Shown here in pieces: positions 25,210 through 34,914 of a stretch of 64,000 nucleotides of DNA. The stretch is from Oceanobacillus kimchii X50 (lineage in GTDB: Bacteria; Bacillota; Bacilli; Bacillales; Amphibacillaceae): NCBI RefSeq assembly GCF_000340475.1, contig NZ_CM001792.1, positions 1,448,659-1,512,658 on the forward strand, in the 5' to 3' direction. Position 1 is the first letter of the stretch; each line of letters opens with the position of its first letter. The position numbers and the translations under genes are program-made. Under the pieces are notes generated by a model that saw only the letters and a program-made list of their open reading frames with translations, did not search any database and had not been told where the DNA came from.

Positions 25210-27450
25210 ATGAAAAAACATAGAACGACACATTTTATGTCTAGTATATATATGATCATTTTTGTAGCATTATTTTTAATAATTACAGGAAGATTCATGT
25301 ATATTCAAGCGACTGGTGAAGTAAGTGGAGTGTCATTAGATGAATGGGCTGATAAACAACGAACTGCATCTTATACCATGAATTCAGAGAGAGGTAAGAT
25401 TTATGATAAGAATGGTATGGTCCTTGCCTACGACCGCCCGACTTATCGAATGTACGCTATCCTAGATGAAGCTTATTCCGAAAATGCCGAGGAGCCATTG
25501 CATGTTTCAAACGCACAAGAAACCGCTGAGAAACTGGCTCCTCTTTTAGACGTTGAGGAGGAAGAGATACAAAAACCTTTACAAAACGGAATAGATAATA
25601 ATCGATTTCAGGTAGAGTTTGGACAGATAGGCAAACAAATTTCCAAACAAACGAAAGATGAAATTGAAGATTTGAATATTCCGGGTATTAAATTTGAAGA
25701 AGAACCGATGCGCTATTATCCTAATGGAATGTTTGCATCCCATATTATCGGATTTGCACGGGAAGAAGAAAAGGAAACTGATGAAGGTATTGAGCATAAC
25801 ATAACAGGAGTTACTGGAATGGAAGATGTCATGAATGACATTTTAGGTGGGAAAGATGGTTATATTTCCTATCAAAGAGATATTTATAATAAAAAATTAT
25901 TGGATCCTAGCGAAGTTATTCAACTACCAGAAGATGGAGACGATATTTATTTAACGATAGATCAAAAGATACAAACATTACTTGAAGATGTGATGACACA
26001 AGCAGATGAGAAGTATAATCCGACTAAAATGAATGCGATTATAATGGATCCTAAATCAGGAGAAATAGTTGCAATGAGTTCTCGGCCAAGTTATGACCCG
26101 AATAATCCAACTGATGTAGAAAATTGGTACAATGATCCAATATCTACACCGTTCGAACCAGGTTCTACCATGAAAATATTCACATGGGCAGCAGCAATCG
26201 AAGAAGGAGTATATAATGGCTCTGAAGGATTTAAATCAGGAACATACCAACCGAATGAAAAAATAAGACCAATAGGTGACCATAATAATGGTGAAGGATG
26301 GGGAACGATTTCTTATGATGAAGGATTTGAGCGTTCTTCGAATGTAGCAGCTTCGAAATTATTATGGGAAAAATTAGATACAGAATCATACTATGAATAT
26401 CTTCAAGCATTTGGTTTTGAAGAACCAACTGGAATTGACCTTCCTGGGGAAGCTGTCGGAAAGATATCGTATAATTGGCCATCGGATAAACTACGTACAG
26501 CCTTTGGACAAAGTTCAACAGTAACCCCTATACAGCAAATGAAAGCAGCGTCTGCAATTGTTAATGGTGGAAAAATGGTTAAACCATACGTAGTAGATAA
26601 AGTAGTAGATTCATCATCAGGAGATACAATTTCAGAAACAGAACAAGAATATGTAGGTCAGCCTATATCTGAAGAAACAGCAGAGCAGATGAAGGAATTA
26701 ATGTCATCTGTGGTAAATGGTGAACACGGAACAGGAAAACCATATCAATTAGAAGATTATATGGTTGGAGGTAAAACTGGTACTGCAGAGATTCCAAATC
26801 CTAATGGAGGTGGATATCTTCAAGGGAAAGAAAATTATGTGTTTTCTTTCCTAGGAATGGCGCCAATAGACGACCCTCAATTAATGGTTTATGTGTCTAT
26901 CCAACAACCAGAATTAGAGCCGGATGAGTCTGGTTCAACACCACTCTCGTTTATATTTAAAAATGTAGTAGAGAATAGCTTGCATTACATGGATATTAAT
27001 CCTGAAAAGAATGAAGCTCCAGATATAAATCAAATGGAGATGCCAGAGGTTGTTAATGAATCGACTTCCGAAGTGGAAAATGAAATGTCAGAAATCGGAT
27101 TAAATACGGTTGTGATTGGGGAAGGTTCTAAAATACTCGCTAGTAGTATTGAAGCTGGATCATCCGTTCTTCCTAATGAAAAAGTTATTTTGGTAACAGA
27201 TGAGCCCACTATGCCAGACATAAAAGGATGGTCTCTTCGTGAAGTAATGATTTTAGCTAATTTATTAGATTTACAAGTAGAAAGTTTTGGTTCAGGATAT
27301 GTTACAACTCAAAATATCGATGTTGGAAATCCGTTGCGATCTGGAGATTATCTAGGAGTTGAATTAGAAGAGCCAAACTCTACTAGTGAAAATGAAGAAC
27401 CTCAAGAAGAGGAAAATGAAGAAGAAACGGGAGAAGGCGAATCTGAGTAA
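25210..27450 (+). CDS. pbpB: Penicillin-binding protein 2B (septal transpeptidase)
   Basis: Class B PBP that cross-links septal peptidoglycan. It has 746 residues: N-terminal membrane anchor (12-33), pedestal domain, transpeptidase with S319-T-M-K322, S376-S-N378 and K522-T-G524, then two PASTA repeats (about 610-730) and a very acidic Glu-rich tail. It follows ftsL after 16 bases. The order pbpB then spoVD, a vegetative and a sporulation paralogue in tandem, is typical of Bacillus. Confidence 0.96.
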   Translation: MKKHRTTHFMSSIYMIIFVALFLIITGRFMYIQATGEVSGVSLDEWADKQRTASYTMNSERGKIYDKNGMVLAYDRPTYRMYAILDEAYSENAEEPLHVSNAQETAEKLAPLLDVEEEEIQKPLQNGIDNNRFQVEFGQIGKQISKQTKDEIEDLNIPGIKFEEEPMRYYPNGMFASHIIGFAREEEKETDEGIEHNITGVTGMEDVMNDILGGKDGYISYQRDIYNKKLLDPSEVIQLPEDGDDIYLTIDQKIQTLLEDVMTQADEKYNPTKMNAIIMDPKSGEIVAMSSRPSYDPNNPTDVENWYNDPISTPFEPGSTMKIFTWAAAIEEGVYNGSEGFKSGTYQPNEKIRPIGDHNNGEGWGTISYDEGFERSSNVAASKLLWEKLDTESYYEYLQAFGFEEPTGIDLPGEAVGKISYNWPSDKLRTAFGQSSTVTPIQQMKAASAIVNGGKMVKPYVVDKVVDSSSGDTISETEQEYVGQPISEETAEQMKELMSSVVNGEHGTGKPYQLEDYMVGGKTGTAEIPNPNGGGYLQGKENYVFSFLGMAPIDDPQLMVYVSIQQPELEPDESGSTPLSFIFKNVVENSLHYMDINPEKNEAPDINQMEMPEVVNESTSEVENEMSEIGLNTVVIGEGSKILASSIEAGSSVLPNEKVILVTDEPTMPDIKGWSLREVMILANLLDLQVESFGSGYVTTQNIDVGNPLRSGDYLGVELEEPNSTSENEEPQEEENEEETGEGESE

Positions 27451-27478
27451 ACGATTGTAGGACAAACAGTGTTCTATT

Positions 27479-27509
27479 CAAAATTCTTTATTCATATAGT
27501 GGATACAAA
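27479..27509 (+). promoter_or_regulatory. Possible sigma-E promoter of spoVD
   Basis: GATACAAA at 27502-27509 resembles the sigma-E -10 (CATACAnT), with CAAAATT about 16 bases upstream. The expected start lies about 17 bases before spoVD. spoVD is a mother-cell gene in B. subtilis; the sequence match itself is modest. Confidence 0.3.
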
Positions 27510-27532
27510 GTAGCCTAAGAAGGAGTTGGCTT

Positions 27533-29464
27533 ATGAAACGTGTATCTACTGTAACGATAAAGAAAAGAATAGTCACTGTTTTTCTTTTGGGAGCATTGAT
27601 TATAGCGGTTATTATTGGTCGCTTAGCTTATGTACAATTTGTTCTCGGTGATGATTTAGCTGGACAAGCAAATGAATTATGGACAAGAGATATTACTTTT
27701 GCAGCGGAACGGGGGTATATACTTGATTCAGAAGGGGAGGTTTTGGCGGAGAATGTCACAGCCCCGACGGTGATAGTAATGCCAAGGCAAATAACAAATC
27801 CAGAACAAACAGCCACACAACTTGCAAAGATATTAGATGTACCTCAAGATCGTGTATTGGAAACAATCACCAAAAATACATCGAGTGTAATGATACGTCC
27901 AGAAGGTATTAAAATAACAGACAAACAAGAAAAAGCGATTCGTGAATTAGATTTATCTGGAGTTTATTTAGCGAAAGACTCGAAACGATATTATCCAAAT
28001 GGCGATGATTTATCTCACGTACTAGGTTTTACTGGTATTGATAACCAAGGGCTAATGGGATTGGAATTGTCTTACGATGAAAAGTTAAAAGGGGAAAATG
28101 GCAGTCTATCACTTTATTCAGACGCGAAAGGAAGAAAATTAGATGATTTAGCAGATGAATATAATCCTCCTGTAGATGGGTTGAATTTACAGACTACTAT
28201 TAATACTAAAGTGCAAACAATTATTGAGAGAGAGCTCGATAAAGCCACAATAAAATACAATCCGGATGGAGCATTAGCTATTGCGGTGAACCCGAAGACG
28301 GGTGGCATATTAGGAATGTCATCGAGACCAAATTTTGATCCGGAAAACTACCAAGATGTTGATGCTTCTATTTTTGGAAGAAACTTGCCAATTTGGAGCA
28401 CTTATGAGCCTGGATCCACATTTAAAATTATTACATTAGCAGCAGCGTTGGAAGAAGGAGCTGTTGATTTAGAAGAAGATCGTTTTCATGATGATGGGGA
28501 TATTGAAGTTGGTGGAGCTACGATTCATTGTTGGAAAAAAGGTGGACATGGCGACCAAAGTTATTTAGAAGTGGTACAAAACTCATGTAACCCAGGTTTT
28601 GTTAATCTTGGTCAAAGACTGGGGACAGAAAAATTATTTTCTTATATTGATGCTTTTGGATTTGGTAAGAAAACAGGAATAGACCTACAAGGAGAAGGAA
28701 ACGGGATATTATTTCAACCTGAGAATGTAGGTCCTGTTGAGTTAGCGACTACGTCATTTGGACAAGGTGTTTCTGTTACACCGATTCAACAAGTAATGGC
28801 GGTGGCAGCTGCAGTTAATGGAGGATACTTATATAAGCCATATATTGCGGATGAATGGATAGATCCAGTGAATGGAGAAACTGTGGAAAAGTTTGAGCCA
28901 CAATTACAAAATCGAGTTATTTCTAAGGATACTTCAGAAGAAATAAGATATGCATTGGAGAGCGTCGTCGCGCAAGGAACAGGACGTCCCGCATATGTTG
29001 ATGGTTACCGAGTAGGTGGGAAAACTGGTACAGCCCAAAAGGTTGGCCCAAGTGGAGGTTATATGGAAAATAACTATATTGTCTCATTTATTGGTTTCGC
29101 TCCAGCAGATGATCCTGAAATTGTAGTATATGTGGCAGTTGATAATCCAAAAAATACCGTTCAATTTGGAGGTGTGGTAGCTGCTCCAATTGTAGGTACA
29201 ATTATTGGTGATAGTTTGAGAGCAATGGAAGTTGAGCCTCGTACAGATGGATTAGCAAAGGAATATTCTTGGCCAGATCAACCGAAAGTAGAAGTTCCAG
29301 ATTTGGTTGGAGAGTCTACACAAAAATTACCAGAGTATCTCGTTGATTTAAGTGTGGTTACTAGTGGAGAGGGAGATACGATTATAGAACAATCTCCGAA
29401 ACCAGGTACCATGTTAGAATCTGGTTCCACTGTAAGAATCTATTTAAGTGATGAAAATGAATAA
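27533..29464 (+). CDS. spoVD: Stage V sporulation protein D (class B PBP)
   Basis: Transpeptidase that makes spore cortex peptidoglycan in the mother cell, working with SpoVE. It has 643 residues: membrane anchor (13-34), PBP dimerisation domain, catalytic motifs S295-T-F-K298, S351-C-N353 and K497-T-G499, and one C-terminal PASTA repeat (about 583-641). SpoVD of B. subtilis depends on the thiol-disulfide state of two Cys residues; C332 and C352 lie 20 apart here as the natural candidates. ATG 27533 has AAGGAG upstream. Confidence 0.95.
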   Translation: MKRVSTVTIKKRIVTVFLLGALIIAVIIGRLAYVQFVLGDDLAGQANELWTRDITFAAERGYILDSEGEVLAENVTAPTVIVMPRQITNPEQTATQLAKILDVPQDRVLETITKNTSSVMIRPEGIKITDKQEKAIRELDLSGVYLAKDSKRYYPNGDDLSHVLGFTGIDNQGLMGLELSYDEKLKGENGSLSLYSDAKGRKLDDLADEYNPPVDGLNLQTTINTKVQTIIERELDKATIKYNPDGALAIAVNPKTGGILGMSSRPNFDPENYQDVDASIFGRNLPIWSTYEPGSTFKIITLAAALEEGAVDLEEDRFHDDGDIEVGGATIHCWKKGGHGDQSYLEVVQNSCNPGFVNLGQRLGTEKLFSYIDAFGFGKKTGIDLQGEGNGILFQPENVGPVELATTSFGQGVSVTPIQQVMAVAAAVNGGYLYKPYIADEWIDPVNGETVEKFEPQLQNRVISKDTSEEIRYALESVVAQGTGRPAYVDGYRVGGKTGTAQKVGPSGGYMENNYIVSFIGFAPADDPEIVVYVAVDNPKNTVQFGGVVAAPIVGTIIGDSLRAMEVEPRTDGLAKEYSWPDQPKVEVPDLVGESTQKLPEYLVDLSVVTSGEGDTIIEQSPKPGTMLESGSTVRIYLSDENE

Positions 29465-29494
29465 TGAAAATCATCGTTAAACAAGAAAAAATTT

Positions 29495-29502
29495 GCTATA
29501 AT
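29495..29502 (+). promoter_or_regulatory. Extended -10 promoter upstream of murE
   Basis: TGCTATAAT (29494-29502) is an extended -10 with a perfect TATAAT at 29497-29502; no clear -35. It would give murE transcription apart from spoVD, starting near 29509. Confidence 0.5.
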
Positions 29503-29518
29503 AGGAAGGTCAATCGAA

Positions 29519-29572
29519 ATGAAACAGGGGTATTTACATCCTCTCCCTATTAAAAAAATTGAAAATACCTAA
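29519..29572 (+). CDS. Possible 17-residue leader peptide upstream of murE
   Basis: ATG 29519 to TAA 29572 encodes MKQGYLHPLPIKKIENT. AGGAAGGT lies eight bases before the ATG. If the promoter at 29497 is used, transcription starts at about the end of this ribosome site, so the peptide would be made mainly from read-through spoVD transcripts. No family recognised. Confidence 0.3.
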   Translation: MKQGYLHPLPIKKIENT

Positions 29573-29602
29573 ATAGTATTAATTAGAAAAAAGGTGTATA
29601 TG

Positions 29603-31084
29603 ATGGAATTAAAAAAATTACTAGAAAGTCTTACATTTTATAATGTGAATGGTGAAGTGGAAAATTGTGAAATAACTTCACTAGAAATGGATTCGAGAAA
29701 AGTAACTAGCGGAAGTGCATTTGTATGTATTACAGGATTTACTGTAGATGGACATGATTATGTAGATCAAGCGGTGAAAAAAGGAGCATCTGCAGTTTTT
29801 ACTAGTAAACCTCTAACGAAAGATTATGAGGTTCCAATCATTCAAGTGGAAGATACCAATAGAGCGTTAGCGATGCTTGCAGTGAAGTATTATGATTACC
29901 CAACAAAACATTTTCCACTTATTGGTGTAACCGGAACAAACGGAAAAACAACCGTTACTTATTTGTTAGATAAGATTTTTGAGTATCATCAAAAAAAAGC
30001 TGGAGTAATTGGGACAATTCAAGTGAAAATTGGGGAAGAAACTTTCCCTATTGTAAATACAACTCCAAACGCACTTGAACTACAAAAAACGTTTCATATG
30101 ATGCGTGAAAAAGATGTAAAACAAGGTATAATGGAAGTTTCCTCTCACGCTCTAGATATGGGAAGAGTGTATGGGTGCGATTATGATATTGCAGTATTTA
30201 CTAATCTATCACAAGACCATTTAGATTATCATCAAGATATCCAAGATTATTTACGTGCGAAGAGTTTGTTGTTTGCTCAACTTGGTAATGGTTATAATGG
30301 TGAAAAGGAAAAATATGCAATCATTAATGATGACGATTCATCAAGTCATTTATTAAAAAGAAGCACTGCACAACATGTAATAACATATAGCTGTAAAAAA
30401 GAAGCGACTATTATGGCAAAAGATATTGAACTCACAGCATCTGGTATTCGTTTTAAATTACATTCTCCTCTAGGTGAAATTGCGATTCAAAGTAGATTAA
30501 TGGGAATGTTTAATGTTTATAATATGCTAGCGGCAAGTGCGGCAGCTATCGCATCGAAAGTTCCTTTGAAAGTAATTCAAGAAGCATTAGAGTCAATTGA
30601 GGGAGTTAATGGAAGATTTGAACCAATTGCAGAAGGACAAGATTATTCTGTAATAGTTGATTTTGCACATACGCCAGATTCTTTAGAAAACGTCCTACAG
30701 ACAATAAAGGACTTTGCTAAACGAAATGTCTATGTGGTCGTTGGATGTGGTGGAGATCGAGACCGTAAGAAAAGACCACTGATGGCTGAAGTGGCTTTGA
30801 ATTATGCTGATCATGCGGTGTTCACTTCGGATAATCCGCGTACAGAAGATCCTCAAGCGATTTTAGATGATATGACTGCTGAACTTGATTCAACAAGTGG
30901 TAGTTATGAAGTTGTGGTAGATCGAAAAGAAGGAATTGCTAAAGCAATTCAATCTGCTCAAAAAGATGATATTATTTTAATCGCTGGAAAAGGTCATGAG
31001 ACATATCAAATTATTGGTCATACAAAATATGATTTCGATGATAGAGATGTTGCAAGGAATGCAATTAAGCAGAAAGGGGTGTAG
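29603..31084 (+). CDS. murE: UDP-MurNAc-tripeptide synthetase MurE (meso-DAP adding)
   Basis: Adds the third residue to the peptidoglycan stem peptide. It has 493 residues in three Mur-ligase domains. The ATP loop is GVTGTNGKTTVTYLL (about 111-125) and TSDNPRTEDP near residue 412 contains DNPR, the marker for meso-diaminopimelate selectivity, so the wall should be meso-DAP type. ATG 29603 follows AAGGTG by six bases; GTG 29594 overlaps that site. murF follows after five bases. Confidence 0.96.
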   Translation: MELKKLLESLTFYNVNGEVENCEITSLEMDSRKVTSGSAFVCITGFTVDGHDYVDQAVKKGASAVFTSKPLTKDYEVPIIQVEDTNRALAMLAVKYYDYPTKHFPLIGVTGTNGKTTVTYLLDKIFEYHQKKAGVIGTIQVKIGEETFPIVNTTPNALELQKTFHMMREKDVKQGIMEVSSHALDMGRVYGCDYDIAVFTNLSQDHLDYHQDIQDYLRAKSLLFAQLGNGYNGEKEKYAIINDDDSSSHLLKRSTAQHVITYSCKKEATIMAKDIELTASGIRFKLHSPLGEIAIQSRLMGMFNVYNMLAASAAAIASKVPLKVIQEALESIEGVNGRFEPIAEGQDYSVIVDFAHTPDSLENVLQTIKDFAKRNVYVVVGCGGDRDRKKRPLMAEVALNYADHAVFTSDNPRTEDPQAILDDMTAELDSTSGSYEVVVDRKEGIAKAIQSAQKDDIILIAGKGHETYQIIGHTKYDFDDRDVARNAIKQKGV

Positions 31085-31089
31085 ACACC

Positions 31090-32457
31090 TTGTTATTCAC
31101 AGCAAAGTGGTTGGCGGAATTATTTCCTAAGCATCAGGGGGAAATAAATACAACTATTTCTATCGAAGAAGTAACTCGAGATACGAGACAACCAAGTTCA
31201 AACGCCCTATATATACCTATTGTTGGAGAAAGATTTGATGGACATGATTTCATTTTTGAAGCAATCAGAAATGGTGCCGTCGCAACATTATGGGATAAGT
31301 CCATTAATTTACCAGAAGAATGGGACGATTCTTTTCCTGTATTTTTTGTAGATGATACTATTTTAGCTATTCAGCAGCTAGCTAAGTCCTATCGTCAACG
31401 TGTCAATCCTATTGTAATTGGTGTCACTGGTTCTAATGGTAAGACTACAACCAAAGATTTAATTACATCAGTGGTAAAAACAAGTTATAAAACAGCAGCT
31501 ACACAAGGTAACTTAAATAACCATATAGGATTGCCGCTTACTATTTTATCGATGCAATCCGACACTCAGGCACTTGTCCTTGAGATGGGGATGAGTCAGT
31601 TTGGAGAAATTAAGTTATTAAGTAACATCGCGGAGCCGGATTACACGGTTATTACGAATATTGGCGAGTCCCATATTGAAAATTTAGGTTCTCGTCAAGG
31701 TATTGCAAAAGCAAAATTGGAAATAATTGAAGGAATGAAGTCAAAAGGTAAATTATTTATTGACGATGACGAACCTTTATTATCTAAAGAAAATATAGGT
31801 ATCGATCATTCTCAAATAACCGGGATTGGTTTTACCAAACAAAGTGATATTTTTGTATCCAATGTAAAAGTGCATCCTAATCGAACTTCATTTCAAATAG
31901 CGGATGAGGCTTATTACGTTAATTTGCTTGGTAAACACCATGCAAAAAATGCAGCATTCGCTTACTCAATTGGAAAAGCATTGAATATTTCACATGAGAA
32001 GATGCAAATAGCTTTAAATAAGCTTGAAGTTACTGGAATGCGTTTTGAATTAAAACGTGGAAAAAATGGTGTCCATATCATAAATGATGCATATAATGCC
32101 TCTGCCACTTCCATGAAAGCGTCCATTCAAGTAGTAAAAGAAATGGAAGGTTTTCAAAGTAAGATATTAGTGTTGGGAGATATATTGGAATTAGGTACAT
32201 ATTCAGAACACTATCATCGTTCGGTTGTCGAGGTTATTGATCCCAGGATTTCAGAAATTTATACTTACGGAGAGCAAGCTTTTTATATTTATGATGAAAT
32301 TGTTAAGCAACACCCTGAAGTAAATGTACATTATATAAAACAAAGAGAAGATGTCGTTCCCTTGTTACGTAAGCATTTAAATAATAAAACATTAATATTA
32401 TTTAAAGCATCTCGAGGGATGAAATTTGAAATGTTTATTGAAGAATTACAGCAGTAA
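31090..32457 (+). CDS. murF: UDP-MurNAc-tripeptide--D-Ala-D-Ala ligase MurF
   Basis: Joins D-Ala-D-Ala to complete the UDP-MurNAc pentapeptide. It has 455 residues with ATP loop GVTGSNGKTTTKDL (about 113-126) and the Mur central motif INDAYNASATSMKASI (about 332-347). Translation starts at TTG 31090 with AAAGGGG 10 bases upstream; no ATG fits. In B. subtilis murF lies elsewhere beside ddl; here it is between murE and mraY as in the Gram-negative cluster. Confidence 0.95.
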   Translation: MLFTAKWLAELFPKHQGEINTTISIEEVTRDTRQPSSNALYIPIVGERFDGHDFIFEAIRNGAVATLWDKSINLPEEWDDSFPVFFVDDTILAIQQLAKSYRQRVNPIVIGVTGSNGKTTTKDLITSVVKTSYKTAATQGNLNNHIGLPLTILSMQSDTQALVLEMGMSQFGEIKLLSNIAEPDYTVITNIGESHIENLGSRQGIAKAKLEIIEGMKSKGKLFIDDDEPLLSKENIGIDHSQITGIGFTKQSDIFVSNVKVHPNRTSFQIADEAYYVNLLGKHHAKNAAFAYSIGKALNISHEKMQIALNKLEVTGMRFELKRGKNGVHIINDAYNASATSMKASIQVVKEMEGFQSKILVLGDILELGTYSEHYHRSVVEVIDPRISEIYTYGEQAFYIYDEIVKQHPEVNVHYIKQREDVVPLLRKHLNNKTLILFKASRGMKFEMFIEELQQ

Positions 32458-32509
32458 TCGAACATCTAGTTACTTAGTTGGACGGTTTAATACGTGAGGA
32501 GGAAATGAA

Positions 32510-33490
32510 GTGGACTTAACTGGATTATTAATTACAATAGTTGTAGCATTTCTCATTACCGTTCTTCTATCTCCTATTTTTATACCATTTTTAAGAAGAT
32601 TAAATTTTGGACAAAGCATTAGAGAAGAAGGACCACAGTCACATAAGAAAAAGACAGGGACACCTACGATGGGTGGACTGATGATTATATTTAGTATAAT
32701 CATTACGTCACTTATAATGGCGAGTAGAATGGATGAAGGAATTAGTTACCAGGTATGGTTGTTAATTTTTGTGTTATTTGGGTACGGTTTATTAGGCTTC
32801 TTGGATGATTTTATAAAAGTTGCAATGAAAAGAAATCTTGGACTTACTTCTAAACAAAAATTACTTGGTCAAATAGTAATTGCACTTGTCTTTTATTTTA
32901 TATTAAGAAATCAAGGGTTTTCGACGGTCATTTATGTCCCAGGGACTGAACTACAATTTGATATAGGTTGGTTTTATGCCGTATTAGTTATTTTTATGAT
33001 GGTCGGAGCTTCCAATGCAGTAAACTTAACAGATGGATTAGATGGGTTATTAGCGGGAACCGCCGCTATTGCATTTGGAGCATTTGCTATCATTGCTTGG
33101 TATGGAACACCTGATCATGTAGTAGCTGTCTTTTCTTTAGCAGTAGTAGGAGCATTGCTTGGATTTTTAGTTTTCAATGCACATCCAGCAAAAGTATTTA
33201 TGGGTGATACAGGCTCACTAGCCCTTGGGGGGGCAATTGCTGCCATTTCTATCTTATTGAAATTAGAAATTTTACTGATTATTATAGGCGGAGTTTTTGT
33301 AATTGAGACATTGTCAGTTATTATTCAAGTTATCTCATTTAAAACAACTGGTAAACGTGTATTCAAAATGAGCCCCTTACATCACCACTATGAACTATTA
33401 GGATGGTCAGAGTGGCGTGTAGTTACCACTTTTTGGTTAGTTGGTTTATTGTTTGCCATGCTCGGTGTTTATATTGAGGTGGGAATGTAA
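32510..33490 (+). CDS. mraY: Phospho-MurNAc-pentapeptide transferase MraY
   Basis: Makes lipid I from UDP-MurNAc-pentapeptide and undecaprenyl phosphate. It is a ten-helix membrane enzyme of 326 residues. The family motifs are present: [11 protein letters not shown] near 104, NLTDGLDGL near 177, [12 protein letters not shown] near 231 and the HHH cluster in [11 protein letters not shown] near 291. The start is GTG 32510 with GAGGAGG seven bases upstream. Its stop overlaps murD (TAATG). Confidence 0.96.
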   Translation: MDLTGLLITIVVAFLITVLLSPIFIPFLRRLNFGQSIREEGPQSHKKKTGTPTMGGLMIIFSIIITSLIMASRMDEGISYQVWLLIFVLFGYGLLGFLDDFIKVAMKRNLGLTSKQKLLGQIVIALVFYFILRNQGFSTVIYVPGTELQFDIGWFYAVLVIFMMVGASNAVNLTDGLDGLLAGTAAIAFGAFAIIAWYGTPDHVVAVFSLAVVGALLGFLVFNAHPAKVFMGDTGSLALGGAIAAISILLKLEILLIIIGGVFVIETLSVIIQVISFKTTGKRVFKMSPLHHHYELLGWSEWRVVTTFWLVGLLFAMLGVYIEVGM

Positions 33491-34839
33491 TGAATGTACT
33501 TACAAATTTTCCTTATCAACATGTACTTGTATTAGGATTAGCTAAAAGTGGTACAGCAGCAGCAACTGTTTTATTGGAAAATCATATACAAGTTACAATT
33601 AATGATGGAATGGCAACATTAGAAGATTCATCCGTACAGAAATTACAAACAATGGGAGCGGAATTAGTATTAGGATCGCATCCACTTTCTGTGCTTGATG
33701 AAAAAGATATCATCGTGAAAAATCCTGGTATTCGTTATGATAATGTAATTGTAGAAGAAGCCGAGCGACGAGGGATACCAGTTATATCGGAGGTTGAACT
33801 AGTTCATTACTTAACAAATCAGCCTGTAATTGGGATAACCGGATCAAATGGAAAAACTACTACGACAACATTAATTACAGAAATGCTTCGCCAAAGTAAT
33901 GTTTCTGTAAAGGTGGCAGGAAATATTGGAGTAGTTGCAACAGAAGTAGCTTCTTCATTACAACCTGAAGAAAAGATGGTTATGGAACTATCTTCTTTTC
34001 AGTTACAAGGGACGAATCAATTACAATTTTCAACTGCTGTCCTTTTAAATTTATTCGAAGCACATTTAGATTATCATGGTTCCTTTGATAATTACGTCCA
34101 AGCAAAATGTAATATATTTAAAAATCAAAACGAACATGATTATTTAATTTATAATGCAGATGATGATAATGTTTCTGCTGTAGTTAAAACCGCAAGAGCG
34201 ACAAAAGTACCGTTTTCTAGTTCTCGTCCATTTACTGATGGCGCATGGATGGATGATGAGTTTCTGTATTTTAAGGATGAGAAAATCATTGCTATTCGAG
34301 AAATTGTACTTGTAGGTAAACATAATATGGAAAACATTTTAGCTGCAATTGCTACTGCAAAATTAAATGGTGCTTCTAATGAAGGGATTTATCAAGTGTT
34401 AACAACATTTTCAGGAGTAAAGCATCGGTTAGAGTTTGTTGGTGTAATAAATGGGCGTTATATTTATAACGATTCAAAAGCGACAAATATATTAGCTACC
34501 AAAAAAGCGTTAGCAGCTTTTAACAAGAATGTTGTATTACTGGCCGGGGGATTAGACAGAGGAAATACATTTGAAGAATTAATTCCTTATTTACATCATG
34601 TGAAAGCAATGGTCGTATTTGGCGAGACAGCAAATAAACTTAAAGATGCTGGTGTTGCTGCAAACGTACCAGTTATTGAGAAAGCATTTGATGTTCAACA
34701 AGCTGTAGAGGTAGCATTTCCTCTAACGGATGAACAGGATACCTTACTGTTGTCTCCAGCTTGTGCAAGTTGGGATCAGTACAAAACTTTTGAAGAAAGA
34801 GGAGACATGTTTATACAAGCCGTGCATAGACTGAAGTAA
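33490..34839 (+). CDS. murD: UDP-MurNAc-L-Ala--D-Glu ligase MurD
   Basis: Adds D-glutamate to UDP-MurNAc-L-Ala in the cytoplasm. It has 449 residues: N-terminal nucleotide-sugar domain (LGLAKSGTAAA near 17), ATP domain with GITGSNGKTTTTTL (about 116-129) and C-terminal domain with YNDSKATN near 326. It overlaps mraY by one base. Unlike B. subtilis, murG and murB do not follow downstream of spoVE. Confidence 0.96.
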   Translation: MNVLTNFPYQHVLVLGLAKSGTAAATVLLENHIQVTINDGMATLEDSSVQKLQTMGAELVLGSHPLSVLDEKDIIVKNPGIRYDNVIVEEAERRGIPVISEVELVHYLTNQPVIGITGSNGKTTTTTLITEMLRQSNVSVKVAGNIGVVATEVASSLQPEEKMVMELSSFQLQGTNQLQFSTAVLLNLFEAHLDYHGSFDNYVQAKCNIFKNQNEHDYLIYNADDDNVSAVVKTARATKVPFSSSRPFTDGAWMDDEFLYFKDEKIIAIREIVLVGKHNMENILAAIATAKLNGASNEGIYQVLTTFSGVKHRLEFVGVINGRYIYNDSKATNILATKKALAAFNKNVVLLAGGLDRGNTFEELIPYLHHVKAMVVFGETANKLKDAGVAANVPVIEKAFDVQQAVEVAFPLTDEQDTLLLSPACASWDQYKTFEERGDMFIQAVHRLK

Positions 34840-34873
34840 GGGGCTTGTACACATGAATTTCCGATTAATGTTG

Positions 34874-34914
34874 CACCCCTTATTCTTAAGTAAAGATTAG
34901 GGGTGTTTTTCTTT
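34874..34914 (+). terminator. Terminator-like hairpin containing the spoVE ribosome site
   Basis: CACCCCTTA (34874) pairs with TAAGGGGTG-like TTAGGGGTG (34898-34906), with extra pairing inside (TTCTT / AAAGA) and TTTTTCTTT after. The right arm includes GGGGTG (34900-34905), the only ribosome site for the spoVE TTG start at 34913, which itself falls at the end of the T-run. Confidence 0.65.
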
